From contig NZ_LAZU01000037.1 in assembly GCF_000987955.1 (NCBI RefSeq), positions 124,001-188,000 on the forward strand: DNA of 64,000 bases. The letters are read 5' to 3'. Made by a program: the position numbers and the translations under genes. The notes beneath the pieces are model-generated. The model was not told the origin of the DNA, searched no databases, and was given only the letters and a program-made list of their open reading frames with translations. The stretch's first letter is position 1. Every line of letters begins with the position of its first letter. This document shows positions 1 to 8,294 of this stretch, in pieces. Origin of the DNA: Paenibacillus sp. DMB20 (GTDB lineage Bacteria > Bacillota > Bacilli > Paenibacillales > Paenibacillaceae).

Positions 1-31
1 GTCCACATATTTTTACCGCGGTATCCGTCAT
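1..31 (-). CDS. trpF: phosphoribosylanthranilate isomerase, N-terminal fragment
   Basis: Only the first ten codons are inside the window (MTDTAVKICG), running off the left edge. The VKICG stretch is the usual N-terminal beta strand of TrpF, which isomerises phosphoribosylanthranilate in tryptophan synthesis. The ATG at 29-31 overlaps the trpC stop codon (ATGA), which indicates translational coupling, and an AAGGAG ribosome site lies ten bases upstream inside trpC. Position after trpC matches the standard Bacillus order trpEDCFBA. The identification rests on a very short peptide plus context. Confidence 0.8.
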   Translation of the reverse strand, partial: MTDTAVKICG

Positions 32-855
32 CCCAATACCGCTCCTTTATCATTCGCCCGATCAGCGAATGCCGGTCCCATCAGGTCGGTAACCGCCCGG
101 GCCACATCCCGCTCACGCATGAAATGTTCTCCAACGAGAACGCCGTGGGCTCCGGCGGATGCCAGATAAGAGATATCCTCGGGAGCGGATATTCCGCTTT
201 CGCTGATGAACGTGATCCCTTCCGGAACAAATCTGCCGAGCTCACTTGTCGTGCTCAGCGCCGTCTCAAAAGTACGGAGGTTACGGTTATTGACTCCGAC
301 AAGCTTGACGCCCTCCAGCTTCAGCACTGCCTCCAACTCCTGGCGGCCATGAACCTCGATCAGGCAGTCCAGGCCGATGGAGGATGCAACAGACATAAAA
401 TGTTGGATGACCCGGGGTTCAAGAATGGCCGCGATCAGCAGAACGGCATCCGCTCCGAGCAGGCGCGCCTCATAAATTTGGGTCTCGTCAATGATAAAGT
501 CCTTACGCAGCAAGGGAAGATTCACCGCTTCTCTTACCTTGCGCAAGTACTCTCCGCTGCCCTGGAAATAATGGACGTCGGTCAGGACCGATAGACAATC
601 CGCTCCTGCGGCTTCATAAGCCAAAGCAATCGCCACCGGATCAAAATCCGGCCGGATCAGGCCTTTGGAGGGAGATGCCTTTTTGACCTCGGCAATCAGC
701 CCCATAGACCGCTTGCGCCGAGCGGACAATGTTTCGGCAAACCCACGCGTGGAGGGTAGTGCGGCGATACGCTCCAATGCCCCAGCCATTGAAAAGGTTC
801 GCTTCAGTTCGGCTACTTCTTCTCGTTTCGTATCGACAATCCGGTCAAGATACAT
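28..855 (-). CDS. trpC: indole-3-glycerol phosphate synthase
   Basis: Converts carboxyphenylaminodeoxyribulose phosphate to indole-3-glycerol phosphate, the fourth committed step of tryptophan synthesis; cytosolic TIM barrel. The 275-residue product has the family signatures IAEVKKASPSKG (about residue 53, with the catalytic Lys), LLRKDFIIDETQIYEA (about 115) and VNNRNLRTFE (about 190), and is full length for the family. The start ATG has a GGAGG site eight bases upstream and lies inside the end of trpD (11-base overlap), so the two are translationally coupled. It is part of the trp operon governed by the TRAP-type leader before trpE. Confidence 0.97.
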   Translation of the reverse strand: MYLDRIVDTKREEVAELKRTFSMAGALERIAALPSTRGFAETLSARRKRSMGLIAEVKKASPSKGLIRPDFDPVAIALAYEAAGADCLSVLTDVHYFQGSGEYLRKVREAVNLPLLRKDFIIDETQIYEARLLGADAVLLIAAILEPRVIQHFMSVASSIGLDCLIEVHGRQELEAVLKLEGVKLVGVNNRNLRTFETALSTTSELGRFVPEGITFISESGISAPEDISYLASAGAHGVLVGEHFMRERDVARAVTDLMGPAFADRANDKGAVLG

Positions 856-1885
856 AGTTTAGTTCCTCCGTCATATGAATTAACTGCTCCAGTTTAGCCT
901 GCGCCGCTCCCGAATCAATCGCCTGCGCGGCTTTGCCGACGCCCTCCGCCAGACTTTCCGCCAATCCCGAAACGTAGATGCAAGCTCCCGCATTCGCAAG
1001 GACGATATCGCGATAAGCGTTTCTTTCCCCTTGCAGAACACCGTTAATGATGGACGCATTTTCTGCGGCGTCTCCCCCGAGAATGGACTGCATCGGGTGT
1101 ACCGACAGTCCGAGATCGTGCGGATGGATATCGTAGGTGCGGATCACGCCTCCACGAAGTTCCGATACGCGGGTCGGCGCGGAAATGCTGATTTCGTCCA
1201 GTCCATCGTGGCTGGTTACGACCATGGCGCGTTTCAGACCAAGTTCCTTCAGCACTTCGGCGATCGTCTCCGTTTTATTCATATCGTAAATGCCGAGCAG
1301 TTGCCGGTCCGCTCCGGCCGGATTGGTCAAAGGACCCAGCATATTGAACACGGTGCGGACACCAAGCTCTTTACGGGGCGCTGCCGCGTGTTTCATCGAA
1401 GGATGGTATATTTGCGCGAACAAAAAGCATATTCCGATTTCGTCCAGACAGCGCTTGGCCTGCTCGGCCGTTAAATGAATGTTGACGCCAAGGGCTTCCA
1501 GCACATCCGCGCTTCCGGCCCGACCCGAAGCCGAGCGGTTTCCGTGTTTGGCAACCCGAACCGAAACCGATGAAGAAATGATCGCGGATGCGGTGGATAT
1601 GTTAAACTTGTGTATTCCGGAACCGCCTGTTCCGCATGTATCCAGCAGCCTGCTGCGCTCCGTAACCAGGCGGCCGCCCGAGCCTCTCATCGCTTCCGCA
1701 AAGCCGGTGATTTCCTCCACGGTTTCTCCCTTGATCCGAAGCGCGGTCAGAAGAGCCCCGATCTGGGAGTGGGTCGCTTTCCCCTCCATTATGGTTTTCA
1801 TGACTTCTCTGGCTTCATTTCTTTCCAGATCGCGTCCCTCGATCAGCTTCGAAAGGCTGCCGACAACAGGTTCCATCACATTCAT
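845..1885 (-). CDS. trpD: anthranilate phosphoribosyltransferase
   Basis: Transfers phosphoribosyl from PRPP to anthranilate (second step of the tryptophan branch). The 346-residue protein shows the glycine-rich PRPP loop GTGGSGIHKFNIST (about residues 85-98) and the anthranilate/PRPP segment KHGNRSASGRAGSADVLEAL (about 113-132), and is of normal length. The start ATG at 1885 follows a strong AAGGAGGAG site. It lies 24 bases downstream of trpE and overlaps trpC. No trpG gene sits between trpE and trpD, so the glutamine amidotransferase subunit is presumably the shared PabA encoded elsewhere, as in Bacillus. Confidence 0.97.
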   Translation of the reverse strand: MNVMEPVVGSLSKLIEGRDLERNEAREVMKTIMEGKATHSQIGALLTALRIKGETVEEITGFAEAMRGSGGRLVTERSRLLDTCGTGGSGIHKFNISTASAIISSSVSVRVAKHGNRSASGRAGSADVLEALGVNIHLTAEQAKRCLDEIGICFLFAQIYHPSMKHAAAPRKELGVRTVFNMLGPLTNPAGADRQLLGIYDMNKTETIAEVLKELGLKRAMVVTSHDGLDEISISAPTRVSELRGGVIRTYDIHPHDLGLSVHPMQSILGGDAAENASIINGVLQGERNAYRDIVLANAGACIYVSGLAESLAEGVGKAAQAIDSGAAQAKLEQLIHMTEELNYVS

Positions 1886-1909
1886 GCAACTCTCCTCCTT
1901 CTTCCATCG

Positions 1910-3462
1910 TCAAGGCGTATATTCGTACAAGTAATCCTGATTGATCATGCTTTCGTTTTTCTCTTTCGAGGGAAACATGGCCTCGGCAACCCGGATAGCC
2001 TTCAGCATGCCCATTGCCTTATTTACCGTTTCCTCGTATTCCTTTTCCGGGACGGAGTCCCATACGATTCCGGCGCCGGCTTGGACGTAGGCTTTCCCTT
2101 TCCGAAAAATAATCGTCCGGATGGTAATGCAGGAATCCATATTGCCGGCAAAGCGAGATAACCGATCGCTCCCGCGTAAGCTCCCCTTGCTTCCCGTTCC
2201 AGCTCGGCAATGATTTCCATCGCTCGCAGCTTCGGGGCGCCCGATACGGTTCCGGCAGGCAGACAGGATAGAAACGCATCGAAAAAGTCCTTATCCTCCC
2301 TCAGCTTTCCGGAAACGCTCGATACCATGTGCATGACATGGGAATACCGTTCAATTTCCATGTAGGAATCGCATTTCACGCTTCCGAACTCACTGACGCG
2401 TCCGAGGTCATTCCGTCCGAGGTCAACCAGCATCAGATGCTCCGCCCGTTCTTTCTCATCCTGCAGCAGGTCCTCCGCCAGCGCTTTGTCGGCCTCCTCG
2501 TCAACTCCCCGGGGGCGCGTACCGGCGATCGGTCTGGTTTCCACTCTCCGTCCGTCCACCTTGACCAGCGCTTCCGGAGAGGTGCCGACGATGATCTCTT
2601 CATCCATTTTCAGGTAGTACATATAAGGCGACGGGTTCATCGTTCTGAGCACCCGGTAAACATGCAGCGGGGAAACCTCGGTATCCACATGGAATCTTTG
2701 GGAAAGAACCACCTGAAAAATGTCTCCCGCCCGGATGTATTCTTTGGCGCGCTCCACATTGGACATATATTTTTCTTTGGTCATATTGGACTTGATGTCG
2801 CCCGGCCCCAGATCGGAAGGAATTCCTCTGGAATTCACGTTTTCCCGAGGCCCCTGATCTTGAAGCTGTTCTGCCGTTTTCTCAAGCTTGCGGCATACCG
2901 AGTCATAGGCACGCCGGACATCCTCATCCGTATCCCCTTCCCTGACATGAACGTTGCCTATCAGAAGAATTTGCTGTTTTACGTGATCAAAGACGATAAC
3001 CTGATCGCAGAACATAAACCGGATATCATCCATTTTCAGATCGTCCAGCGCGTGGGCCGGAAGCTTTTCGTAATACTGAAGCAAATCGTATCCGAAAAAT
3101 CCGATAGCCCCGCCCGTAAACGGAGGCATTTCTTCCAGCTGCGGGCTGCGGTACGTCCGAAGAAGCGCCTTGAGCTCCTCCACGGGTTTTCCGGTCAATT
3201 CCCTGCGCCGGCCTTCGACCTCCACCTCAATGCAGCCTTGTTTGCCCGAGATCATGAGGAATGGATCGGTTCCGATGAAGGAATATCGTGCCCACTGCAC
3301 GCCGCCCTCTACACTTTCCAATAAAAATGCTCTAGACCGCTCGGCGTATCTTTGAAACAGACGGATCGGCGTTTCCATATCGGCCAGCAAACGAACGGCT
3401 ACCGGAATCAAATTGTACTGGCCGGCCAAGGATAACACCTGTTCAACGGACGGATTTGCCAT
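1910..3462 (-). CDS. trpE: anthranilate synthase component I (frameshifted near the 3' end)
   Basis: Makes anthranilate from chorismate, first step of tryptophan synthesis, feedback-inhibited by tryptophan. Visible motifs are PIAGTRPRGVDEEADKALAE, LVDLGRNDLGRV and LPAGTVSGAPKLRAMEII of the chorismate-binding domain. The reading frame that starts at 3462 (ATG after AAGGAGG) breaks after GAIGYL at about 2154. The normal continuation FAGNMDSCITIRTI is readable in the next frame down to a TGA at 1910. One missing G (TATCTCGGC read as TATCTCGC on the coding strand) explains the break and gives 517 residues, the usual length. It is either a one-base sequencing error or a recent null mutation; the rest of the gene shows no decay. 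Confidence 0.93.
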
Positions 3463-3502
3463 TTGCCATTCCTCCTTCTCGTGTAATTTAAGTATTGAAT
3501 GC

Positions 3503-3530
3503 AAAAAAGACCCCTACCTAAGTAGAGATC
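3503..3530 (-). terminator. trp attenuator terminator in the trpE leader
   Basis: On the minus strand GATCTCTAC, loop TTAG, GTAGGGGTC (nine pairs including two G-U) is followed directly by six T residues. It lies about 40 bases before the trpE start codon, so it is placed to abort transcription before trpE. Bases 3520-3527 of its left arm can instead pair with triplets of the TRAP site at 3830-3837 (see findings). Confidence 0.8.
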
Positions 3531-3555
3531 TTCATTTTGATAAGTATAAGAGGTA

Positions 3556-3619
3556 GTTCAAAAAGTCAACTTTTGATCACGAAGTGATTCAAAAATGCTG
3601 AAAACCCGACTTTTTGAAC
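3556..3619. repeat. palindromic element inside the trp leader
   Basis: Perfect 12-base outer arms GTTCAAAAAGTC (3556-3567) and GACTTTTTGAAC (3608-3619) enclose a second hairpin with arms TTTTGATCAC and GTGATTCAAAA around GAA. It has the look of a small dispersed palindromic repeat, although no second copy was noticed in this window. It lies between the TRAP-binding site and the trp terminator and would fold in the leader RNA. Confidence 0.6.
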
Positions 3620-3789
3620 ATGCTTTATAAGAAAGAGAGCACGGACAAGAATACAAAACGCTACGGACTTTTAGCCTACCGCCATGATAGGTACCGGTAA
3701 ATCGCAATGGAATTGCACCGGTCCGGACACGATAAGGTAAACGGGTCCTCGCATATTCTCTAACCGTTATGATGTTGAATCTATGATTT

Positions 3790-3842
3790 CTCGCTCTGCT
3801 CTTCTCTGCTCTGGCTATACTCATCTAAACTCTACTCGGCTA
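3790..3842 (-). promoter_or_regulatory. TRAP-binding site, eleven GAG/TAG triplets
   Basis: The minus strand carries exactly eleven consecutive GAG or TAG triplets. Nearly all are separated by two bases; one spacer is three bases and the last is one. This is the target expected for the eleven-subunit TRAP ring (MtrB) loaded with tryptophan. The TRAP gene mtrB is at 14015-14252. The site begins about 10 bases after the likely transcription start and lies upstream of the trpE attenuator. Confidence 0.85.
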
Positions 3843-3852
3843 TTCTGATACC

Positions 3853-3882
3853 ACTATACAGGATCACCCTTATCAAGCGCAA
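3853..3882 (-). promoter_or_regulatory. putative sigma-A promoter for the trp operon
   Basis: Minus strand -35 TTGCGC (3877-3882) and -10 TATAGT (3853-3858) with an 18-base spacer, directly upstream of the TRAP triplets and downstream of the aroH stop. Spacing and position fit the internal trp promoter known in Bacillus; the -35 is imperfect. Confidence 0.5.
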
Positions 3883-3895
3883 CCCCCAAATTTCA

Positions 3896-4267
3896 TCACG
3901 ATGAAGATGCCGACAGATCCGGACGCAAACGCTGGGCCTCATTCAAATAGACGTGACGGATCTCCTTCTGGCTCTTCTCGGTATTGACTTGGACCATTAA
4001 ACGGATACATTTCGGGAGACTCCCCTGTACCGGAATTTCAACGGAACACATGAGGGGTACCAGATCCCAGCCCTCAAGGCCGCGAATGGCCCTTGCCGGG
4101 AATGTCGCATCCAGGTCATGCGTCATGGTAATCCATACGCTGCAGATATCTTCCGGTTTAACATCATTCCGGTTCACGATTTCTTCCAACAGAATAACGG
4201 TTTCCTGCAAAATTTCCTGTTCATCATTACGCGTTACGGTTGTAGCGCCGCGAATGCCGCGATTCAT
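3896..4267 (-). CDS. aroH: monofunctional chorismate mutase, AroH type
   Basis: Rearranges chorismate to prephenate toward phenylalanine and tyrosine. The small protein (123 residues) begins NRGIRGATTVTRND, typical of AroH-class mutases, and contains the conserved SVWITMTHDLDATFPARA segment and the VQGSLPKCIR region. The ATG at 4267 follows the GGAGGAGGAG run at the end of aroB; a GTG one codon upstream (4270) is an equally spaced alternative. It lies a few bases after the aroB stop, in the cluster aroC-aroB-aroH that feeds the trp operon just downstream. Confidence 0.95.
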   Translation of the reverse strand: MNRGIRGATTVTRNDEQEILQETVILLEEIVNRNDVKPEDICSVWITMTHDLDATFPARAIRGLEGWDLVPLMCSVEIPVQGSLPKCIRLMVQVNTEKSQKEIRHVYLNEAQRLRPDLSASSS

Positions 4268-4273
4268 CACCGG

Positions 4274-5368
4274 CTACTCCTCCTCCTTTAAACGTTCGAC
4301 GACGGCACGTACGGCATCGACCGGCACATCCTTGACGATGCTCACTTTGCCGATTTCGTCGGGCACGATAAATACCATACGTCCTTCGCTAAATTTTTTG
4401 TCATGCTGCATGGCATCCATCACGTCGTCTACAGATACGTCGGAAGGCAGGCGGATGGGAAGATGCAGGGCTTTCATCATTTCCGTCGTTTCCTTGTACA
4501 AGCCGTTTTTTCTGCCTAACGATTCGGCGAGCAGCGCCGAGCCTGCCATTCCGATCGCAATCGCTTCGCCGTGCAGGAAACGCCCATAGCCGCCGACCGC
4601 CTCCACGGCATGCCCGATCGTATGACCCAGGTTTAGGATGGCTCTGAGACCGCCTTCCCGTTCATCCTGTGACACAACCTCGGCTTTAATGGCGCATCCC
4701 CGTTCAAGTCCGTAAGTTAGCTTGTCGGAGTCAAGAGCAAGAAGCTCTGCCGCATGATCGCGGCACCAATAGGCAAAATCTTTATCCAAAATAAGACCGT
4801 GCTTCACCATTTCGGACAGACCGGCAGACACCTCGCGCGGCGGCAGCGTGGCCAAGGTATCCACGTCGTACAGCACCATCACCGGCTGATGGAAGGCCCC
4901 GATCATATTTTTGGCGAGCGGATGGTTCACAGCCACCTTGCCGCCGACGCTGCTGTCGTGCGCAAGGATGGTCGTCGGAATCTGTACGAACGAGATCCCT
5001 CTCATATAAGTTGCTGCCACAAAACCTGCCAAATCCCCCACCACGCCGCCTCCCAGAGCCAAGACGGCCGAGCTGCGGTCCAGTTTCCCCCGGATGGCGG
5101 TTGTCATTACGTCCTCGTAGACGGCAAGCGACTTGGATGACTCTCCCGAAGGGACGATATGGGAAACGGTCGCATAACCTGCTTCCGCCAAACGGCGCTC
5201 GACCCTCTCCAGGTAATGCGGGGCAACCCGGTCATCCGTCACGATGAGATGGGGACTTTTTACGCTGATGCCATGCCGGGAACTCAGCTCGCCGAGGCGG
5301 GAAAGCAGCCCGGGGCCGATATATATGGGGTAGGAACGTTCGCCTAGTTCAACCTGCAGCGTTCTCAT
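4274..5368 (-). CDS. aroB: 3-dehydroquinate synthase
   Basis: Second step of the shikimate pathway (DAHP to 3-dehydroquinate), NAD- and metal-dependent, cytosolic. The 364-residue protein has SGESSKS for NAD binding, GGGVVGDLAGFVAATYMRG (about residues 105-123), GLSEMVKHGLI, and the metal-ligand segments LNLGHTIGHAVE and LHGEAIAIGM. It sits two bases after the aroC stop and is followed at once by aroH, so the three are probably cotranscribed. Confidence 0.97.
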   Translation of the reverse strand: MRTLQVELGERSYPIYIGPGLLSRLGELSSRHGISVKSPHLIVTDDRVAPHYLERVERRLAEAGYATVSHIVPSGESSKSLAVYEDVMTTAIRGKLDRSSAVLALGGGVVGDLAGFVAATYMRGISFVQIPTTILAHDSSVGGKVAVNHPLAKNMIGAFHQPVMVLYDVDTLATLPPREVSAGLSEMVKHGLILDKDFAYWCRDHAAELLALDSDKLTYGLERGCAIKAEVVSQDEREGGLRAILNLGHTIGHAVEAVGGYGRFLHGEAIAIGMAGSALLAESLGRKNGLYKETTEMMKALHLPIRLPSDVSVDDVMDAMQHDKKFSEGRMVFIVPDEIGKVSIVKDVPVDAVRAVVERLKEEE

Positions 5369-5370
5369 GA

Positions 5371-6540
5371 TCAGTAATTCTCCAATTGCGCAAGATAGTT
5401 ATTGTAGTTCGCCCGAATCTCTTCCATGGAATCTCCGCCGAACTTTTCAAGGAAAGCTTTCGCAACCTCCCAGGCCACGACATGCTCCATAACTACGCTT
5501 GCTGCCGGAACAGCGCAAGCATCGGAACGTTCCACTTGGGCCGTAAATGCTTCTTTCGTATCGATATCCACGCTTTGCAGCGGCTTGTACAGCGTAGGAA
5601 TCGGCTTCATTACCCCCCGTACGACAATCGGCATGCCATTGGTCATACCGCCTTCAAATCCGCCGAGCCGGTTGGACGCCCGGTAATATCCGCGTTCCTC
5701 GCTGTGCATAATCTCATCATGGACCTGCGAACCTCTGAGTTCGCCCGCTTCAAAACCGATGCCGACCTCAACGCCTTTAAAGGCATTGATCGACATGACC
5801 CCCTGCGCAATTCTGCCATCCAGCTTGCGGTCGTATTGAACATGGCTGCCAAGTCCGACAGGAAGCCCTTCGACGATGCACTCCACGACTCCGCCGATGG
5901 AATCTCCTTCTTTCTTGATCAAGTCTATGTACGCTTCCATCTTCTTTTCGGTCTCTTTATCGACGACCCGAACCGAAGATTGCTCGGTAAGCTCGATTAG
6001 CTCATCGACCGACAGCTGATGCGGAGGAGCCTCAATCTCGCCGATCCGTCTTACCTGTCCGGCGATTTTGACTCCGAACTGTTCGAGAAATTGGCGGGCG
6101 ATCGCCCCGCAGGCGACACGAACGGTCGTTTCGCGCGCGCTCGAGCGTTCAAGCACGTTGCGAAGGTCTTTCAGGTTATATTTTAAACCGCCGTTCAAAT
6201 CCGCATGGCCCGGACGCGGACGGTGTACCCGGCGCTTCTCTTCATCCGAGCCTTCAATCGGCTCCACGTTCATGATATTGCGCCAGTGGGTCCAATCCTT
6301 GTTCTCCACCACAAGGGCAACCGGAGCACCCGTTGTGTAACCGTGGCGCACGCCGCCGACAATTTGAGCGGTATCCTTCTCGATCTGCATCCGGCGGCCG
6401 CGGCCATAACCCTTTTGTCTCCGGTGCAGCTGGAAATTAAGTGCTTCGAAATCCAGTTTCAGATTGCTTGGCAGTCCTTCAATAATCGCCGTAAGCTGAG
6501 GACCGTGTGTCTCCCCCGCAGTCAAAAAACGTAAACTCAT
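5371..6540 (-). CDS. aroC: chorismate synthase
   Basis: Final step of the shikimate pathway (EPSP to chorismate, needs reduced FMN). The 389-residue protein starts [20 protein letters not shown] and contains [25 protein letters not shown] and [17 protein letters not shown], all family signatures. The ATG at 6540 is preceded by GGGGGAGCG; a TTG one codon earlier is possible. First gene of aroC-aroB-aroH. This gene is called aroF in older B. subtilis nomenclature. Confidence 0.97.
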   Translation of the reverse strand: MSLRFLTAGETHGPQLTAIIEGLPSNLKLDFEALNFQLHRRQKGYGRGRRMQIEKDTAQIVGGVRHGYTTGAPVALVVENKDWTHWRNIMNVEPIEGSDEEKRRVHRPRPGHADLNGGLKYNLKDLRNVLERSSARETTVRVACGAIARQFLEQFGVKIAGQVRRIGEIEAPPHQLSVDELIELTEQSSVRVVDKETEKKMEAYIDLIKKEGDSIGGVVECIVEGLPVGLGSHVQYDRKLDGRIAQGVMSINAFKGVEVGIGFEAGELRGSQVHDEIMHSEERGYYRASNRLGGFEGGMTNGMPIVVRGVMKPIPTLYKPLQSVDIDTKEAFTAQVERSDACAVPAASVVMEHVVAWEVAKAFLEKFGGDSMEEIRANYNNYLAQLENY

Positions 6541-6692
6541 CAAACGCTCCCCCTTTAAAATTTAGGACTGTAAATCGCTAAAATCCGCATTTATCTTCTG
6601 ATCATTATAGTATAGCTCACCCTCTTTGACAAGAAAGGAGAACGCATGAGAAAGCGCCCCCCTGGTCTGCATGGGGAGCGCTGAGCTAAACG

Positions 6693-6857
6693 CTATTTGA
6701 TGTGCCGCACCGGACGGTTCCAGTGGCTGCTTCCGCTGTGCGGCTCTTTAGAGAGCAGAATTCGCAGCTGCAGGCTTTCGAGTCCGAGAAGCTGACCGCA
6801 TTCCTGAACGCTGAACAGCCCTCTCCGATAGGCCTCGATGACCTTACGTTTATCCAT
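6693..6857 (-). CDS. small conserved-looking protein with a possible helix-turn-helix
   Basis: A 54-residue reading frame begins MDKRKVIEAYRRGLFSVQEC and continues with GQLLGLESLQLRILLSK. It has a good GGAGG site seven bases before the ATG and ends HIK. The segment from AYRRGLFSVQECGQLLGL to LQLRILL looks like a short helix-turn-helix. I do not recognise a named family. It lies alone between cheR and aroC, on the same strand. The ribosome site and sensible composition make it more likely real than not. Confidence 0.6.
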   Translation of the reverse strand: MDKRKVIEAYRRGLFSVQECGQLLGLESLQLRILLSKEPHSGSSHWNRPVRHIK

Positions 6858-6931
6858 TGGCTGACCTCCACTTAAGTGCTGGACCGTACCGATTCTATTA
6901 TCGGTTTCCAGACGCCGTAATATGCAGAGGA

Positions 6932-7738
6932 TCAGCTTCTTAACTTTCGGTAAAAGAAAGTTTCCGCCGTTTCCAAGCCGTATTGGGCAGGATTAAAGAT
7001 TTGTTCCGTGCTTCCGACAAAAAGCACGCCGCCGGGACGAAGGCTTCCCGCAAATTTATGATAAAGCTTATGTTTGGCCTCTTCCGTAAAGTAAATCATG
7101 ACGTTGCGGCAAACAATGAGATCAAAACCGGTTTCAAAACGGTCGGTAAGCAGATTCTGCTTCTGAAACCGGATCTCTTTTTTCAACGGTTCGCTAAAAC
7201 GGTACATCATGCCCTCTTCCGTAAAATAGCGCGCCGCCACGTCCTTGGGTACGTCCTTTAGCGACCGTTCCAAATACAATCCCTGCTTCGCCTTGGCCAA
7301 GGCACCTTCGTCTATATCCGTTGCCAAAATGGTGCTGGACCCAAGGAGTTTCTTTTCCGCCAAAATCATGGCGAGCGTATACGGCTCTTCTCCGGTGGAG
7401 CAGGCGGCGCTCCAAAACTTCAGCCTGGCACTGCCATTCCCGACAAGCTCCGGAAGCACCCGGTCCTTCAACACATCCCAGCGGTTAGGATTGCGCCAAA
7501 ACTCGGACACGTTAATCGTCATGCGGTCCAAAAATTCCTGAAACAACCCCTTGTCCTTCATCATGCCCTCATAAAAAGACGAAAAGGTCGAATATCCGTA
7601 TTTCAGGCGCAATGTCGTCAGCCTGCGCTTCATCTGGGTTTCCTTATAATCGGCAAGGTTAATCCCCGTGCTGGCCTCCACGCTTCGAACAAACCCGATA
7701 TAATCCTTATCCCGTCCTAATAATTCATGTTCCGTCAT
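6932..7738 (-). CDS. cheR: chemotaxis protein methyltransferase
   Basis: Methylates glutamates on chemoreceptors with S-adenosylmethionine. The 268-residue protein has the N-terminal helical domain (QMKRRLTTLRLKYGYSTFSS) and the SAM domain with WSAACSTGEEPYTLAM (about residues 112-127) and VCRNVMIYF (about 215). It stands between ndk and aroC, as in B. subtilis, away from the main chemotaxis operon, and lies 27 bases downstream of ndk. Confidence 0.95.
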   Translation of the reverse strand: MTEHELLGRDKDYIGFVRSVEASTGINLADYKETQMKRRLTTLRLKYGYSTFSSFYEGMMKDKGLFQEFLDRMTINVSEFWRNPNRWDVLKDRVLPELVGNGSARLKFWSAACSTGEEPYTLAMILAEKKLLGSSTILATDIDEGALAKAKQGLYLERSLKDVPKDVAARYFTEEGMMYRFSEPLKKEIRFQKQNLLTDRFETGFDLIVCRNVMIYFTEEAKHKLYHKFAGSLRPGGVLFVGSTEQIFNPAQYGLETAETFFYRKLRS

Positions 7739-7765
7739 TGTACCATCCTGTTATGAAAAGATTAG

Positions 7766-8209
7766 TTAAATCCAAGGAGTAATGCTCTTCTCGTACCGGA
7801 CCAGCTCGTCCTCGCTGAAGAAGTTGAAAATTTCGCGTTCCGCGCTTTCCGGCGAATCCGAACCGTGAATCAGGTTATGGGGCGTATGCGCCGCGAAATC
7901 CCCGCGGATCGTACCGGGAAGCGCTTCCTTTACATTCGTTTTGCCGATCACCTGACGGGATAGCGCAATAATGTCGTCCCCTTCCCATACCATGGCAAAG
8001 ACCGGCCCTGACGTAATAAAGCTTACCAGACTACCGAAAAAATCCTTTCCGTCGTGCTCGGCATAGTGACGCTTGGCCTGCTCGTCCGAAACTTGAAGAA
8101 ATTTGCCCGCAACCAATTTAAAACCCTTGTCCTCCAGCCGGCTTACGATCCTTCCGATCAATCCACGCTGGACACCATCCGGTTTAACCATTAAAAAAGT
8201 ACGTTCCAT
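7766..8209 (-). CDS. ndk: nucleoside diphosphate kinase
   Basis: Exchanges the terminal phosphate between nucleoside di- and triphosphates. The 147-residue protein has [13 protein letters not shown] at the N-terminus and the catalytic histidine motif NLIHGSDS near residue 116. I chose the ATG at 8209 (MERTFL) because it gives the usual length; upstream in-frame ATG codons at 8218 and 8239 exist but add residues not seen in the family. Position between hepT and cheR is conserved with Bacillus. Confidence 0.96.
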   Translation of the reverse strand: MERTFLMVKPDGVQRGLIGRIVSRLEDKGFKLVAGKFLQVSDEQAKRHYAEHDGKDFFGSLVSFITSGPVFAMVWEGDDIIALSRQVIGKTNVKEALPGTIRGDFAAHTPHNLIHGSDSPESAEREIFNFFSEDELVRYEKSITPWI

Positions 8210-8294
8210 TGGCTTCATCACTCTCCATTTTTGATCCATGTGATGTTACATTCTTCAAACGTAGTTTACCAGAAAGGTTCTTCCAGATTAAAGT

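Noticed and set aside
3558-3824. 88-codon minus-strand open frame in the trp leader starting inside the TRAP site
   Set aside because: No ribosome site, no run of Trp codons, runs through the palindromic element. It is better explained as leader RNA.
3505-3895. T-box riboswitch before trpE
   Set aside because: No AGGGTGG core on the minus strand; the triplets show TRAP control instead.
6645-6692. Terminator hairpin after the 54-residue gene
   Set aside because: An AGCGC-C/G-rich palindrome is present near 6653-6682, but the T tract is weak and direction is unclear.
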